Shown here: positions 43,987 through 53,251 of the stretch, in pieces
How the letters are laid out: the number at the start of each line of letters is the position of its first letter
Numbering within the stretch: the stretch's first letter is position 1
Assembly (NCBI GenBank): GCA_018000455.1
Contig: JAGNJW010000022.1
Location: 1 to 64,000 of the forward strand
Direction: 5' to 3'
Source of the DNA: Acidobacteriota bacterium
GTDB taxonomy: Bacteria; Acidobacteriota; Vicinamibacteria; Vicinamibacterales; UBA2999
DNA: 64,000 nt
Position numbers and translations under genes: made by a program
Notes under the pieces: model-generated
Seen by the model: the letters and a program-made list of their open reading frames with translations, nothing else
What the model was told of the DNA's origin: nothing
Database searches by the model: none

Positions 43987-45297
43987 ATGAACCTGCCCCG
44001 GATCGACGTCTCGACACGCGCTACCTCCGCCGACGACGCTGTGTCGCGCCTCCGGAGCGGCATGCGCATCTTCGTGCACGGCGCGGCGGCGACGCCGACG
44101 CCGCTCGTCGAGGCGCTGGTGCGCAACACCGCACTGCACGACATCCAGCTCTATCACCTGCACACGACCGGGCCGGCCCCGTTCGTCGACCCCGCCCACC
44201 GCGACCGCTTTCTCTCGGTGTCGCTCTTTGCCGGGCCACCTGTGCGCGGCGCCATCGCGGACGGTGCCGCCGACTTCGTGCCGATTTTCCTGTCGGATAT
44301 CCCGCGTCTCTTCCTCTCGGGAACCATTCCGCTCGACGCGGCGCTCTTGCAGGTGTCGCCGCCAGACGCCCACGGTCACTGTTCGCTCGGCACGTCGGTC
44401 GACGCCGCTTTGGCCGCCTCGCTCACGGCCCGGATCCTCATCGCCGAGGTCAACGAGCAGATGCCGCGCACGCTCGGCAACTCGCTCGTGCCGTTTGCCC
44501 GCTTCGACGCCTGCATCCACACCAACCGTCCGCTCGTCGAGCACCTGCCGTCCCCGCCCAGCCCGGTGGCCGACGCCATTGGCGTGCAGGTGGCCGCCCT
44601 TATTGATGACGGCGCGACGCTGCAGATGGGGATCGGCGCGATCCCGGATGCGGTGCTGCGCCGCCTGGGCGACAAACACGATCTGGGCGTGCACACCGAG
44701 ATGTTCTCCGACGGCCTGATCGATCTGGTCGAAGGCGGGGTCATCACCAACCGCCGGAAGAAGGTGCACCAGGGGCGCATCGTCACCAGCTTCGTCGTGG
44801 GCAGCGCGCGGCTCTATCGCTTCGTCGACGACAATCCGCTGGTGGAGTTCCACCCCTGCGATCGCACCAACGACACGACGCTCATCCGCAAGAACGACCG
44901 GGTCGTGGCCATCAACTCGGCGCTCGAGGTCGACCTGTCGGGCCAGGTCGCCGCCGACTCGATCGGCTTCCAGATCTACTCGGGGATCGGCGGGCAGATG
45001 GACTTCATCCGCGGCGCAGCGCTCTCGGCCGGCGGCAAGCCGATCATCGCGCTGCCGTCGATGGCGGCCGGCGGACGCGCGTCGCGCATCGTGATGGCGC
45101 TCAAGCCCGGGGCCGGGGTCGTGACGACCCGCGGCCACGTGCACTGGGTGGTGACCGAGTACGGCGCCGTGAACCTCTTCGGCAAGACGCTGCGGCAGCG
45201 CGCCGAGGTATTGGTCGGCATCGCCCATCCAGACGCGCGGGGGGCACTACGCGCCGAGTTCGCCGAGAAGCGCCACGTCACGCTGCCGGGCGGGTAG
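43987..45297 (+). CDS. Acetyl-CoA hydrolase/CoA-transferase family (4-hydroxybutyrate CoA-transferase-like)
   Basis: 436 residues. Family features are IFVHGAAATPTPLVEAL, VSPPDAHGHCSLGTSVD, GIGAIPDAVL followed by the catalytic glutamate in VHTEMFSDGLIDL, and the late GGQMDFIRGAALSAGGKPI and RGHVHWVVTEYGAVNLFGKTLRQRA. Enzymes of this group move CoA between acetate and butyrate, 4-hydroxybutyrate or propionate. The precise acid is not decidable. ATG 43987 is the start; GTG 43984 is possible. Confidence 0.9.
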   Translation: MNLPRIDVSTRATSADDAVSRLRSGMRIFVHGAAATPTPLVEALVRNTALHDIQLYHLHTTGPAPFVDPAHRDRFLSVSLFAGPPVRGAIADGAADFVPIFLSDIPRLFLSGTIPLDAALLQVSPPDAHGHCSLGTSVDAALAASLTARILIAEVNEQMPRTLGNSLVPFARFDACIHTNRPLVEHLPSPPSPVADAIGVQVAALIDDGATLQMGIGAIPDAVLRRLGDKHDLGVHTEMFSDGLIDLVEGGVITNRRKKVHQGRIVTSFVVGSARLYRFVDDNPLVEFHPCDRTNDTTLIRKNDRVVAINSALEVDLSGQVAADSIGFQIYSGIGGQMDFIRGAALSAGGKPIIALPSMAAGGRASRIVMALKPGAGVVTTRGHVHWVVTEYGAVNLFGKTLRQRAEVLVGIAHPDARGALRAEFAEKRHVTLPGG

Positions 45298-45335
45298 CGA
45301 TGCCGGCGCAACCGCCCGTTGACAGCGCGCGCGGG

Positions 45336-46073
45336 CTACGATCCGACCGGCTCGACCTCCACCAGCTCGCCCTGCTCGGGCAGACGCGCTTTGCCGAGGG
45401 CGTCGAGCAGGTGTCCGGAGCGGTCGCGCTTGGTCTCGAGGTAGAAGCGGTTGAACTCGTTGGCCGGGATGACGTGCGGCAAGCGGCCGGTGATCGTGAC
45501 GCCGTGCTGCTGCAGGTCGTCGACCTTCTTCGGGTTGTTCGTGAGGAGCTGAATCGACTTCACCTGCAGCGAGTGCAGCATGTGGGCCGCGATCGAGTAC
45601 TCGCGCTCGTCGTCACGGAAGCCGAGGGCGAGGTTGGCCTCCACGGTGTCGAGGCCGCGGTCTTGCAGGCCGTAGGCGCGCAGCTTGTTGAGCAGGCCGA
45701 TGCCACGCCCTTCCTGCCGCAGGTAGAGCACCAGGCCGCACTCTTCACGGGCGATGCGGCCGAGCGCCACTTCGAGCTGGTCGCGGCAGTCGCAGCGCAG
45801 CGAGCCCAGCGCGTCGCCGGTGAGGCATTCCGAGTGCACGCGGGTGGGCACGTTCTCGCGGCCCATCGGATCGCCGTGCATGATCGCGATGTGGTCCTTG
45901 CCGTCGTGGTTGTTCCAGAAGGCGGCCACCTGGAAGTGCCCGAAGCGGCTCGGCAGGTCGGCGATGGCGACGATCCTGACGCAGATGCCCTGGGGCCCGA
46001 AGCCGGGACATTCGTGATCGGCTTCCGCCACCAGGATGCGATCGATTTCGTCGACGGTCAGCGACACGGGCAA
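45336..46073 (-). CDS. ribA: GTP cyclohydrolase II
   Basis: 245 residues, a stand-alone RibA without the RibB domain, and with about 40 extra residues at the N-terminus. Zinc ligands are in VHSECLTGDALGSLRCDC, and the catalytic region has YLRQEGRGIGLLNKLRAY and the GLDTVEAN loop. The final LLTNNPKKVDDLQQHGV is diagnostic. It makes the pyrimidine precursor of riboflavin from GTP. No other rib genes are adjacent. Confidence 0.94.
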   Translation of the reverse strand: MPVSLTVDEIDRILVAEADHECPGFGPQGICVRIVAIADLPSRFGHFQVAAFWNNHDGKDHIAIMHGDPMGRENVPTRVHSECLTGDALGSLRCDCRDQLEVALGRIAREECGLVLYLRQEGRGIGLLNKLRAYGLQDRGLDTVEANLALGFRDDEREYSIAAHMLHSLQVKSIQLLTNNPKKVDDLQQHGVTITGRLPHVIPANEFNRFYLETKRDRSGHLLDALGKARLPEQGELVEVEPVGS

Positions 46074-46086
46074 CTCCTCGAATGAC

Positions 46087-47139
46087 TCAAGCTCGCGGCA
46101 CCGGGCCGGTCAGGCGTTCGGCGAGCGCGCTACCAGAAAGATACGCGCCTTCGACCCCGACGGATGGGTGCAGGCCATCCCCGGCAATGCCGAGCGTGGG
46201 GCCGTCTTCGCAGTGTGCCACGAGCGGGCTCGCCAGCGCCGTACCCGCCACCACGCGGACGTAGCGCCAGCGGTGGGACTGCACGAGATCTGGCGCCCCT
46301 GCCCAGTGGCCGTGCAGCGCCGCCGCCTGGGCGAGCGGCGTGCGCGTCCAGGTGTCGTCCGGGGCGTCCAAGTGCTGCTGCGAGAACGCCGGCCGGGCCT
46401 GGATGACGAGCGTGAGGCGCGGCGTGCCGGCTCGTTTGCTCGAGTCGTGCAGGATGGTCTGAACCGCGGCGCTGTCGCGCGGATAGCTCGCGTGCCAGGC
46501 TGGCCGCGGCGTGTCGAGCGGGTAGCGCGCGATCACCGTGAGACACGGCACCGCGTGCACCAGATTGAGCAGGGGCAGCGGCCGCACCACGGCGGGGTCA
46601 GGTGGGTTGATCGTGGTGAGCAGGGCCTGCACCGATGGCACCGGCGGAGCCAAAGCGACGGTGCGTGCCAGGAGCCGATCGCCAGAGGCGAGCCCGACGG
46701 TCCAAAGGCGAGCGCCGGGCGCATCGGGCGCCGGAGTGAGCGCCAGGGCGTCGACGCGCGCGCCGAGCCGCACGTCGAGATCGCGCGCCAGATGCTTCGC
46801 CAGGGCGTTGACGCCCGCGGCCGGCGCCCGACGCGGATCGTGCGGATCGAAGGCGGCCGGCTGGCACGGCACGCCGGTGCCCTCGCGCAACTGCGGCCAG
46901 TCGGCCATGTCGTCCACGCCGCCGGCGACAGACATCTCCGCCAGGAAGCGCGGCGTGCGGCCATGGAGGAACGCTGTCCCATGGTCCACCGGCTGGCCGT
47001 CGACACGGCGCGTCGCACAGCGACCGCCGACACCGCGGGAGCGTTCGAGCACGACCGGCGTGCGGCCGAAGGCGGTGAGCGCGCGGGCCAGCGACAGCCC
47101 GGCGATGCCGGCGCCGACGATGAGGATGTCGTGGGTCAT
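46087..47139 (-). CDS. FAD-dependent amine-oxidase-like (renalase-type) protein
   Basis: 350 residues. The N-terminal dinucleotide-binding motif ILIVGAGIAGLSLARAL continues to VVLERSRGVGGRCATRR, a GG-doublet of the amine oxidase/renalase group, and VDHGTAFLHGRTPRFL follows. The C-terminal FAD-contact segment is LGIAGDGLHPSVGVEGAYLSG. Renalase relatives oxidise reduced nicotinamide isomers. It follows ribA's gene closely in reverse order (13 bp apart, same strand), so the two may be co-transcribed, the FAD protein first. Confidence 0.82.
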   Translation of the reverse strand: MTHDILIVGAGIAGLSLARALTAFGRTPVVLERSRGVGGRCATRRVDGQPVDHGTAFLHGRTPRFLAEMSVAGGVDDMADWPQLREGTGVPCQPAAFDPHDPRRAPAAGVNALAKHLARDLDVRLGARVDALALTPAPDAPGARLWTVGLASGDRLLARTVALAPPVPSVQALLTTINPPDPAVVRPLPLLNLVHAVPCLTVIARYPLDTPRPAWHASYPRDSAAVQTILHDSSKRAGTPRLTLVIQARPAFSQQHLDAPDDTWTRTPLAQAAALHGHWAGAPDLVQSHRWRYVRVVAGTALASPLVAHCEDGPTLGIAGDGLHPSVGVEGAYLSGSALAERLTGPVPRA

Positions 47140-47278
47140 GGGCACGGCAGTCAGCGCAGCCGGGACACGCGGTGCAAGCGTCTGACTGCATGAATGACGC
47201 GCGGCGATCGGGCGGCGGTCCCAGTTCGCCATCCGGTCCCAGGCGCCAGGCGATATGAGCGTCAGGCGCTAAATTTAC

Positions 47279-47306
47279 TTGACATGCAAACAGGCATGTT
47301 TATAGA
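47279..47306 (+). promoter_or_regulatory. Sigma-70-type promoter of the Hsp20 gene
   Basis: TTGACA at 47279-47284, 16-bp spacer, TATAGA at 47301-47306; transcription would begin about 30 bp before the ribosome site (AGGAGG 47333-47338). The spacer is largely a palindrome. Confidence 0.65.
47282..47299. promoter_or_regulatory. Perfect inverted repeat inside the Hsp20 promoter
   Basis: ACATGC, six bases, GCATGT. It fills the space between -35 and -10, so a bound protein would block transcription. It is not the CIRCE element. Candidate operator for a heat- or stress-responsive repressor. Confidence 0.5.
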
Positions 47307-47344
47307 AATATTCAGTAGGAGGCTTCTTCAACAGGAGGTTCGCC

Positions 47345-47791
47345 ATGTTCGGAAAGACTCGGTGGAATTCTTTCGACGATGTGTTCACGTTCCAGCGTGA
47401 GGTCGATCGCGTCTTCAACCAGTTCTGGAACGATTTGCCGACGCGCACCGCCGCGTCGACTGCGCCCTCGCTCAACGTCACGGCGATCGAGGACGGCTGG
47501 CGGGTAGACGTGCCGATGCCGGGGATCGACCCGAAAGACGTCACGCTTGAACTCGCCGGCAGCAACCTCACCATCCGGGCTGAGGTCCAGGCCGAGGGCG
47601 CTGACTCGATCGCCGAGCGGTTCGAGCAGACGCTGGTCATTCCGCAGTTCCTCGACCTCGACAGGCTCACCGCGTCGCACAAGCACGGCATGCTGCGCCT
47701 GACGCTGCCGCTCAAGGAAAGCGTCAAGCCGCGCCGCGTCCAGATCGCGACCGAAGCCGAAGACCACAAGCAACTGGCCCAGGCGAGGTAG
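47345..47791 (+). CDS. Hsp20/alpha-crystallin small heat-shock protein
   Basis: 148 residues with an alpha-crystallin domain: LNVTAIEDGWRVDVPMPGID, KDVTLELAGSNLTIRAEVQ, ERFEQTLVIPQFLDLD and the closing HGMLRLTLPLKESVKPRRVQI. It is an ATP-independent chaperone that holds unfolding proteins. It has its own strong promoter and operator and an ideal AGGAGG site, so high-level, switchable expression is likely. Confidence 0.95.
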   Translation: MFGKTRWNSFDDVFTFQREVDRVFNQFWNDLPTRTAASTAPSLNVTAIEDGWRVDVPMPGIDPKDVTLELAGSNLTIRAEVQAEGADSIAERFEQTLVIPQFLDLDRLTASHKHGMLRLTLPLKESVKPRRVQIATEAEDHKQLAQAR

Positions 47792-47860
47792 CCGCCCACC
47801 AGGCACTGCCTGTGCCAGCGCACCACGCATCGTCGGCGTCGCGGATAGAGTAAGGGGCAC

Positions 47861-49183
47861 ATGACCCCTGCCACCGCGACGCCGACAGCCTGGTCCGGCC
47901 GCCTGCGCGAGGGCATGCGGCCGTACCTCGAGGCGGCGCCGGTTGCGGCGGCCTTCCTCGGCGTGTCGTCCGGCTTCGCCTTCGCGATGATCGGCGCCAC
48001 ACTCTCGACGCGCCTGGCGCAGTACGGCCTTCGCAAGAGCACGGTCACCGCCTTCGCCCTCACCTTCCTGGCCTACAACTTCAAGTTCCTGTGGGCACCG
48101 TTCCTCGATACCGTACGCCTGCCCGTGCTCGGCCGCTTCGGTCAGCGGCGTTCGTGGCTGTGGTTCATCGGCGTGGTGGTGATGGGCGCCGTCGTCTACC
48201 TGGGCAGTGTGGACCCGACATCAGCCCTCCCGCGCGTGGCCACCGCCGCCATCCTCGTCGGCATTGCCGGCGCCACCTTCGACATCGTGATCGACGCCTA
48301 CCGCATCGAGTTGCTCGAGCCGCGGCAACTCGGCGTCGGCTCCGGCATGAACCAGTACGGCTGGCGGATCGGCGCCGCCTCGGCCGGCGCGCTGGCGCTG
48401 GTCGTCTCCGCCCGCTACGGCTGGGCCGTGGCCTATGCCGTGTGCGCGCTCTTCGCCCTGCCGGCCATGATCGTGGCTGTCGTGATGGGCGAACCCGTGC
48501 GGCGTCGGCCGCCGCCTCCGCCCACGGGAGTGGTCGAGACCGTGGTGGCCTTCTTCAGCCCGCTCACCGAGTTCCTGCGGCGTCCTGGCGCCCTCGTGGT
48601 GCTGGCCTTCGTGCTCATCCACAAGATCGGCGACACGCTGGCCAACCTGACGCTGCGCCTGCTGTTCGAGGACTTGCGCTTCACCAACGACGAGATCGCG
48701 TTCTACGACGTGGCGATCGGCTTCGCGGCGCTGCTGGCGGGCGTCTTCGTGGGCGCCACGATGTATGCCTCGATCGGCATGAAGCGGTCGGTCCACATCA
48801 GTCTCGTGCTGATGGCCGTCTCGAACCTGAGCTTCGCGATGCTGGCAGCCTACGGTCACAGCAACCTCGGCATGGCCGGCGCCATCGGCTTCGAGAACTT
48901 CGCCAGCGGCATCGGCGGGGTCGCCGTGGTGGCCTATCTGTCGGCCCTGTGCAACCTGCGCTACACCGCCACGCAGTACGCGCTGCTGTCGGCGCTGGCC
49001 AGCATCGCCGGGCGCTTCCTGACGGGCACGACGGCGGGGGGACTCATCGAGGCGATGGGCTACGTGAACTTCTATCTGCTCACGACACTCGTCGCGCTGC
49101 CAGGTGTCGCGCTCTACGCCTACATGGTGCGGTCGGGTCTGGCAGACGTGCCGAGCGGAACGGCCGGGCGGGAGGGCGAGTAG
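47861..49183 (+). CDS. ampG: AmpG-like MFS transporter
   Basis: 440 residues with about 12-14 membrane segments. AmpG-type features are GFAFAMIGATLSTRLAQYGL, FLAYNFKFLWAPFLDTVR then RRSWLWFIGVVVMG, DIVIDAYRIELLEPRQLGVGSG, and the later ENFASGIGGVAVVAYLSALCN and YALLSALASIAGRFL. AmpG imports GlcNAc-anhydromuramyl peptides for wall recycling. It follows Hsp20 at 70 bp. Confidence 0.88.
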   Translation: MTPATATPTAWSGRLREGMRPYLEAAPVAAAFLGVSSGFAFAMIGATLSTRLAQYGLRKSTVTAFALTFLAYNFKFLWAPFLDTVRLPVLGRFGQRRSWLWFIGVVVMGAVVYLGSVDPTSALPRVATAAILVGIAGATFDIVIDAYRIELLEPRQLGVGSGMNQYGWRIGAASAGALALVVSARYGWAVAYAVCALFALPAMIVAVVMGEPVRRRPPPPPTGVVETVVAFFSPLTEFLRRPGALVVLAFVLIHKIGDTLANLTLRLLFEDLRFTNDEIAFYDVAIGFAALLAGVFVGATMYASIGMKRSVHISLVLMAVSNLSFAMLAAYGHSNLGMAGAIGFENFASGIGGVAVVAYLSALCNLRYTATQYALLSALASIAGRFLTGTTAGGLIEAMGYVNFYLLTTLVALPGVALYAYMVRSGLADVPSGTAGREGE

Positions 49184-49219
49184 CGGAGGCGAACGCCCTC
49201 AGCGAGTGCGCGCCGCGTC

Positions 49220-49513
49220 CTATTCACCTGACGGTGGCTGGCCGGGTGCCACCCACTGGTCGGCGAGGAACTCGGCGTACTTTGCCGCCGCGTGCTCGTC
49301 GAACGCCTCGGCGGCATCGAATGCGAAGTTGCGCGACCAGAGCAACTGGCCGTTCACGTAGACGCGGAAGTCGCGCCGGCCGAACTTGACGCACATCCGC
49401 GCCTCGGCCTTGTCGCTGCCTTTGTGCAGCAGCCACAGCCGCTTCTCGATCCGCGAATTGAGATCAACCGGTGCCGCGTTGGTCGCTGGCCCGGGCCTGT
49501 CGTGGCTGTTCAT
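49220..49513 (-). CDS. Small conserved-looking protein of unknown function
   Basis: 97 residues from ATG 49513. SRIEKRLWLLHKGSDKAEARM then CVKFGRRDFRVYVNGQLLWSRNF looks like a compact beta domain, ending with a helical DAAEAFDEHAAAKYAEFLADQW. The composition is protein-like and the frame is well used. The family is not recognised. It converges with AmpG. Confidence 0.55.
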   Translation of the reverse strand: MNSHDRPGPATNAAPVDLNSRIEKRLWLLHKGSDKAEARMCVKFGRRDFRVYVNGQLLWSRNFAFDAAEAFDEHAAAKYAEFLADQWVAPGQPPSGE

Positions 49514-49549
49514 GTGGGTTGGCCCGCCGCGACATGCTAAAGCATTTTG

Positions 49550-49690
49550 CATCCGGCGACACCACGAGCCTGCTCGGCTGGGTGCAGGGATCTGGACTCG
49601 CGCTCAGCCCCGGTGCCACCCGGTACCTTCACGTTCAGCGCGCGGGCCACGAACGCCGCGGGTGTGAGCGCGCCGTCGATGCGGTGGACC
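49550..49690 (+). pseudogene. Relic of a fibronectin-III-like secreted protein
   Basis: Plus-strand frames give [20 protein letters not shown] and, one frame away, [21 protein letters not shown]. The second phrase is the last strands of bacterial Fn3-type repeats. The two halves need a frameshift and nothing else of the protein remains. It overlaps the 3' end of atpG on the other strand. Confidence 0.35.
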
Positions 49691-50590
49691 GTCTGCGGCT
49701 TTCGGCTTGGCCAGCACTTCGAAGCCGGCGATGACGTCGAACAGTTCCTCGTCGATGCCGCTCTGGCGAACGCGATGAAACCTCGCGCTGAAGGCGGCCA
49801 GCAGGTCATCGATGTTCTGGTCCGCCCGCTGCATCGCGGTCAGGCGGCTCGCGTTCTCACTGGCGAGCGATTCGGCGCACGCCCGGAACAGCGACACGAA
49901 CAGGTACTCGCGCACGAAGGACCGCAGCGTTGCGGTTCCGGCGCCGATCACTTCTGGAAGGGCCTCGCCCGGCCACCGACGCGCCGCCATGGTGCGATGC
50001 CATGTGTCGTCGAGCGGGAGCAAGCGCTGACCGACCGGTGCATACCCTGCAGCCGAGGTGGGACGGTTGTAGAAGAGGTGGAGTTCCGTGATCGCGGCAC
50101 CGCCCTCGCCCGATTCGCTTTCGACGAGAATCCGCCCGACCAGCGGCGCGATCGCCGCGACGGCGCCGGGCACGGGGAAGTGCGCTCTCACCAGCAGGCC
50201 GGCGTCCAGGAGTGCCGCATGCACGCGCTCGCCGACGGCCCAGACGCGGGGTGTCCCGGGCAGCGCCGCCAATGCGGCGATGGCGTGGTCGGCGACGACG
50301 TCATTGAAGCGGCCCACCAGCCCTTGGTCGGATCCGAACACGACGGCGCCAATCGCGCCAGGATGGCCCGGCGACATCCGGGCTGGTCTGGCCAAGGCCT
50401 CAGGCTCGGCGTGGCGGACGCAGACGCTCAACCCCAGTTCCACGGTCCGCGCGTAGTCAGCCAGGGCCCGCACGGATCGTTCGTACTGGCCGATGCTCGC
50501 GGCGGCCATCGCCTTCATCGTCCGGACGACCGATTGGAGGTCGGCGGCGCTCTCGATCTGGCGGCGCAGGCTGGCCGTGGTCTCGCTCAT
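49604..50590 (-). CDS. atpG: N-ATPase subunit gamma
   Basis: 328 residues. The start overlaps the atpA stop (ATGA). The N-terminal helix [27 protein letters not shown] and the C-terminal helix [21 protein letters not shown], the two strands of the central-stalk coiled coil, are clear. [15 protein letters not shown] is the usual Rossmann-part motif. Gamma normally ends shortly after a DIIAGFEAL-type segment; here about 38 further residues (rich in Arg and Gly) run on into a region with protein relics. The tail may be an accidental extension after loss of the original stop. Last gene of the atp operon. Confidence 0.88.
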   Translation of the reverse strand: MSETTASLRRQIESAADLQSVVRTMKAMAAASIGQYERSVRALADYARTVELGLSVCVRHAEPEALARPARMSPGHPGAIGAVVFGSDQGLVGRFNDVVADHAIAALAALPGTPRVWAVGERVHAALLDAGLLVRAHFPVPGAVAAIAPLVGRILVESESGEGGAAITELHLFYNRPTSAAGYAPVGQRLLPLDDTWHRTMAARRWPGEALPEVIGAGTATLRSFVREYLFVSLFRACAESLASENASRLTAMQRADQNIDDLLAAFSARFHRVRQSGIDEELFDVIAGFEVLAKPKAADGPPHRRRAHTRGVRGPRAEREGTGWHRG

Positions 50591-52134
50591 GCCCTGTCCT
50601 CGATGGGTGGGTGAAACCGGGCGAGCGCCGCCCGGGCAATCGTGATGACCGTCTCCCGGTCCGCGTCGTCCAGGGCGCGGGCCGTGTCGAACCGCTGGCA
50701 AACGTCGGCGGGGATGGTCGCCGCCGCCTCGCGTACGGCGCGTTCGGCATCGATCATCTGGTCGAGCGGCACCGATGCGAAGAGGCCGCCGTCGAGCGCC
50801 AGCAGAATCGCGATCTGCGCCGGCACCGCCACCGGCCCGAACTCCGGTTGCTTGAGGCAGGCGCGGATCCGTTGTCCGTGTTCGATGGTCGCGCGGGTGT
50901 CGTCGTCGAGTCGGGCACCGAAGCGGGCGAACGTCTCGAGCTCCTCGAACTGGGCGTAGGCGAGCTTCAGGTCTCCGGCCACCGCGCGGTAGACGGCCCG
51001 CTGGGCCTTGCCGCCGACGCGCGACACCGACTTGCCGATATCGACCGCGGGCAGCACACCGAGGCCGAACAGCGTCGGCGACAGATAGACCTGCCCGTCG
51101 GTGATGGAGATGAGGTTGGTCGGGATGTAGGCGGCGATGTTCTGCGCCTCGGTCTCGATGATCGGTAGCGCGGTGAGGGAGCCGCCGCCGAGGTCGGGCC
51201 GCAGGTGCGTGGCGCGTTCGAGCAGGCGCGAGTGGATGGAGAAGATGTCGCCGGGGAAGGCCTCCCGCCCGGGCGGCCGCCGCAGCAGCAGCGACAGCTC
51301 GCGGTAGGCGCGGGCGTGCTGCGTCAGGTCGTCGTAGACGATGAGGACATCGCGGCCGGCCTCCATGAAGTGCTCGGCGATGCTGGTGGCGGCATACGGC
51401 GCGATGTAGGCCAGACCGGGCGCGTCGTTGCCCTCGGTCACGACCACGACGGTGTAGTCCATCGCCCCTTTCCCGCGTAGTACTGCCACGGTCTTGGCCA
51501 CGGCGGCCGCCCGCTGTCCGATGGCGCAGTAGACGCACACCACGTCCTGCCCCCGCTGGTTCAGGATCGTATCGATGGCGATGGCCGTCTTGCCAGTCTG
51601 GCGGTCGCCGAGGATCAGCTCCCGCTGGCCGCGCCCGATCGGGATGAGGGCATCGATGGCCTTCAGACCGGTCTGGAGCGGCTCGGTGACGGGTGCGCGA
51701 TCCATGATCGACGCGGCCGGCCGTTCGATGGGCAGCCGCGCCGTGGTGGCCACCGGTCCGCGGCCGTCGAGCGGGCGCCCCAGCGGGTCGATGACGCGTC
51801 CGAGCTGCGCCGAACCGACCGCCACGTCTGCGACCCGGCCGGTGCGCTCGACCGGATCGCCGGCCTGCAGGTGCCAGTAGTCGCCGAGCAGGACGACGCC
51901 GACCTCGCCCTCGTCGACGTTGAACGCGATGCCGGACACCCCGCCGGAAAAGGTGACCAGCTCCTCGAACCCGACGCCGGGAAGTCCGGAGATCGTGGCC
52001 AGGCCGGTGGCGATCGCCGTGACAACGCCCACGTCGCGCAGCGCCAAATCGGGCGCGAAGGCTGCCCGTGCCTGGCTGATGCCGTCGAACGTGCGGTCGA
52101 TGACGCGGTGCAGACGGTCAGGCGTGGCCGGCAT
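50587..52134 (-). CDS. atpA: N-ATPase subunit alpha
   Basis: 515 residues. P-loop GDRQTGKT at 176-183, then [48 protein letters not shown] and the arginine-finger region [15 protein letters not shown]. Alpha is the non-catalytic nucleotide-binding partner of beta in the hexamer. Its start overlaps the atpF stop by 17 bp. The sequence differs from housekeeping F-type alpha in the way typical of N-type operons, and gene order confirms the type. Confidence 0.95.
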   Translation of the reverse strand: MPATPDRLHRVIDRTFDGISQARAAFAPDLALRDVGVVTAIATGLATISGLPGVGFEELVTFSGGVSGIAFNVDEGEVGVVLLGDYWHLQAGDPVERTGRVADVAVGSAQLGRVIDPLGRPLDGRGPVATTARLPIERPAASIMDRAPVTEPLQTGLKAIDALIPIGRGQRELILGDRQTGKTAIAIDTILNQRGQDVVCVYCAIGQRAAAVAKTVAVLRGKGAMDYTVVVVTEGNDAPGLAYIAPYAATSIAEHFMEAGRDVLIVYDDLTQHARAYRELSLLLRRPPGREAFPGDIFSIHSRLLERATHLRPDLGGGSLTALPIIETEAQNIAAYIPTNLISITDGQVYLSPTLFGLGVLPAVDIGKSVSRVGGKAQRAVYRAVAGDLKLAYAQFEELETFARFGARLDDDTRATIEHGQRIRACLKQPEFGPVAVPAQIAILLALDGGLFASVPLDQMIDAERAVREAAATIPADVCQRFDTARALDDADRETVITIARAALARFHPPIEDRA

Positions 52135-52939
52135 CGGCGCGCACCTGCGACTCTCGAGGCGCGGCGGAATTCTCCCCTCCCTCGCGCTGCGTCATGAGGT
52201 CACCGACGGCCTTCTCCATCGACGCCAGGTAGTCCGAGATGTTCCACCCGACCTTCTGTCCGTTGGTGGTCAGTTCGATGCCGCTGACGAGATCGGGCGC
52301 GGTCTCGAACCGGACGTGCACGTCTGGCGCACCCACCTCGTTCAGCGCGCGTTGGATGGCGTCGCGCTGCGCGGCCGGCAGGTCATAGGCGCTGCGCACG
52401 ACGGCGGTGTCCGACGCCGCCTCCAGACTCTCGGCGAGACGGGCCTTCGCCGGACCATCCATCTCCAGCAGTCGTCGGGTGAAGACCTCGCTCACACGCT
52501 CTTCGAGGCTCGTCGAGGCCAGGTCCGTCAGCGCCTGTCGTGCGATGGCAAATACCTCCTGCTGCGTCCGCCGCCTGAGGGTCTCAGTCAGGGTATCGGC
52601 CTCGCGCTTCCACAGGTCCATCCGCCTGGCGCTCTCCGCCTCGGCCGCCTTCCGCGCATCCGAGACCAGCCGGACCCGCTCGGCCTCTGCCGCGGCGGTC
52701 GCTTGGCGGACCAGGGCGCCCCGCTGTTGGTCGAACTCCGCGTTCCGGCGTTCGAACGCCTTACGCTCGCTGCTGGCGTCGGCCCTGGTCGCGTCTGCGT
52801 GCGCGAGTTCGGCGGCGATCCGCGCCTCCCGCGCCTCGATGGCCTGCAGGACGGGCCGGTACAGGAAGCGCTTCATCAGCCACACCAGGATGAGGAAGTT
52901 GAGGACCTGCGCGACGACGGTGAACCAGTCGATGAGCAC
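52118..52939 (-). CDS. atpF: N-ATPase subunit b with delta-like C-terminal region
   Basis: 273 residues, much longer than F-type b (about 160). One membrane helix ([21 protein letters not shown]) is followed by a long charged coiled coil (about 35-150). The C-terminal domain from about 165 ([41 protein letters not shown]) resembles the delta subunit. No separate delta gene exists in the operon, as in other N-ATPases, so this protein probably supplies both stalk and delta functions. Confidence 0.9.
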   Translation of the reverse strand: MLIDWFTVVAQVLNFLILVWLMKRFLYRPVLQAIEAREARIAAELAHADATRADASSERKAFERRNAEFDQQRGALVRQATAAAEAERVRLVSDARKAAEAESARRMDLWKREADTLTETLRRRTQQEVFAIARQALTDLASTSLEERVSEVFTRRLLEMDGPAKARLAESLEAASDTAVVRSAYDLPAAQRDAIQRALNEVGAPDVHVRFETAPDLVSGIELTTNGQKVGWNISDYLASMEKAVGDLMTQREGGENSAAPRESQVRADAGHA

Positions 52940-52941
52940 GG

Positions 52942-53223
52942 TTACTGCCCTGGCGCCTGCGCGAGCGCCTGGTTCCAGAACGGATTGGCGAAGATCAGGA
53001 TCATCGAGACGACGAAGCAGTAGATGGCCGTGGACTCGATCATCGCCAGCCCGACGAACAGGGTCCGAGTGATGGTGGCGGACGCGTCGGGCTGCTGAGC
53101 CAGTGCGCTCAGCGCGTTCGACACCGCCCGGCCTTCGGCCAGGGCCGGCGCCATCGTGCCAAAGCCCGTGGTAATGCCGGCGGTGACAATCGAGGCGATG
53201 GCGATGAGGGTCGGGTTGTCCAT
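52942..53223 (-). CDS. atpE: N-ATPase subunit c (rotor ring)
   Basis: 93 residues, two membrane helices. Helix 2 has MIESTAIYCF with the ion-binding Glu63, Ser64, Thr65 and Tyr68, the ligand set known from sodium-binding c subunits. Helix 1 has a glutamate (Glu30 in PALAEGRAV) where the sodium-type Ilyobacter ring has Gln32. So two carboxylates face the site. Either Na+ or H+ could be the coupling ion. It lies between atpB and atpF. Confidence 0.93.
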   Translation of the reverse strand: MDNPTLIAIASIVTAGITTGFGTMAPALAEGRAVSNALSALAQQPDASATITRTLFVGLAMIESTAIYCFVVSMILIFANPFWNQALAQAPGQ

Positions 53224-53251
53224 AGGGTGTCCTTGTTCGTGTCGGGTGGTG

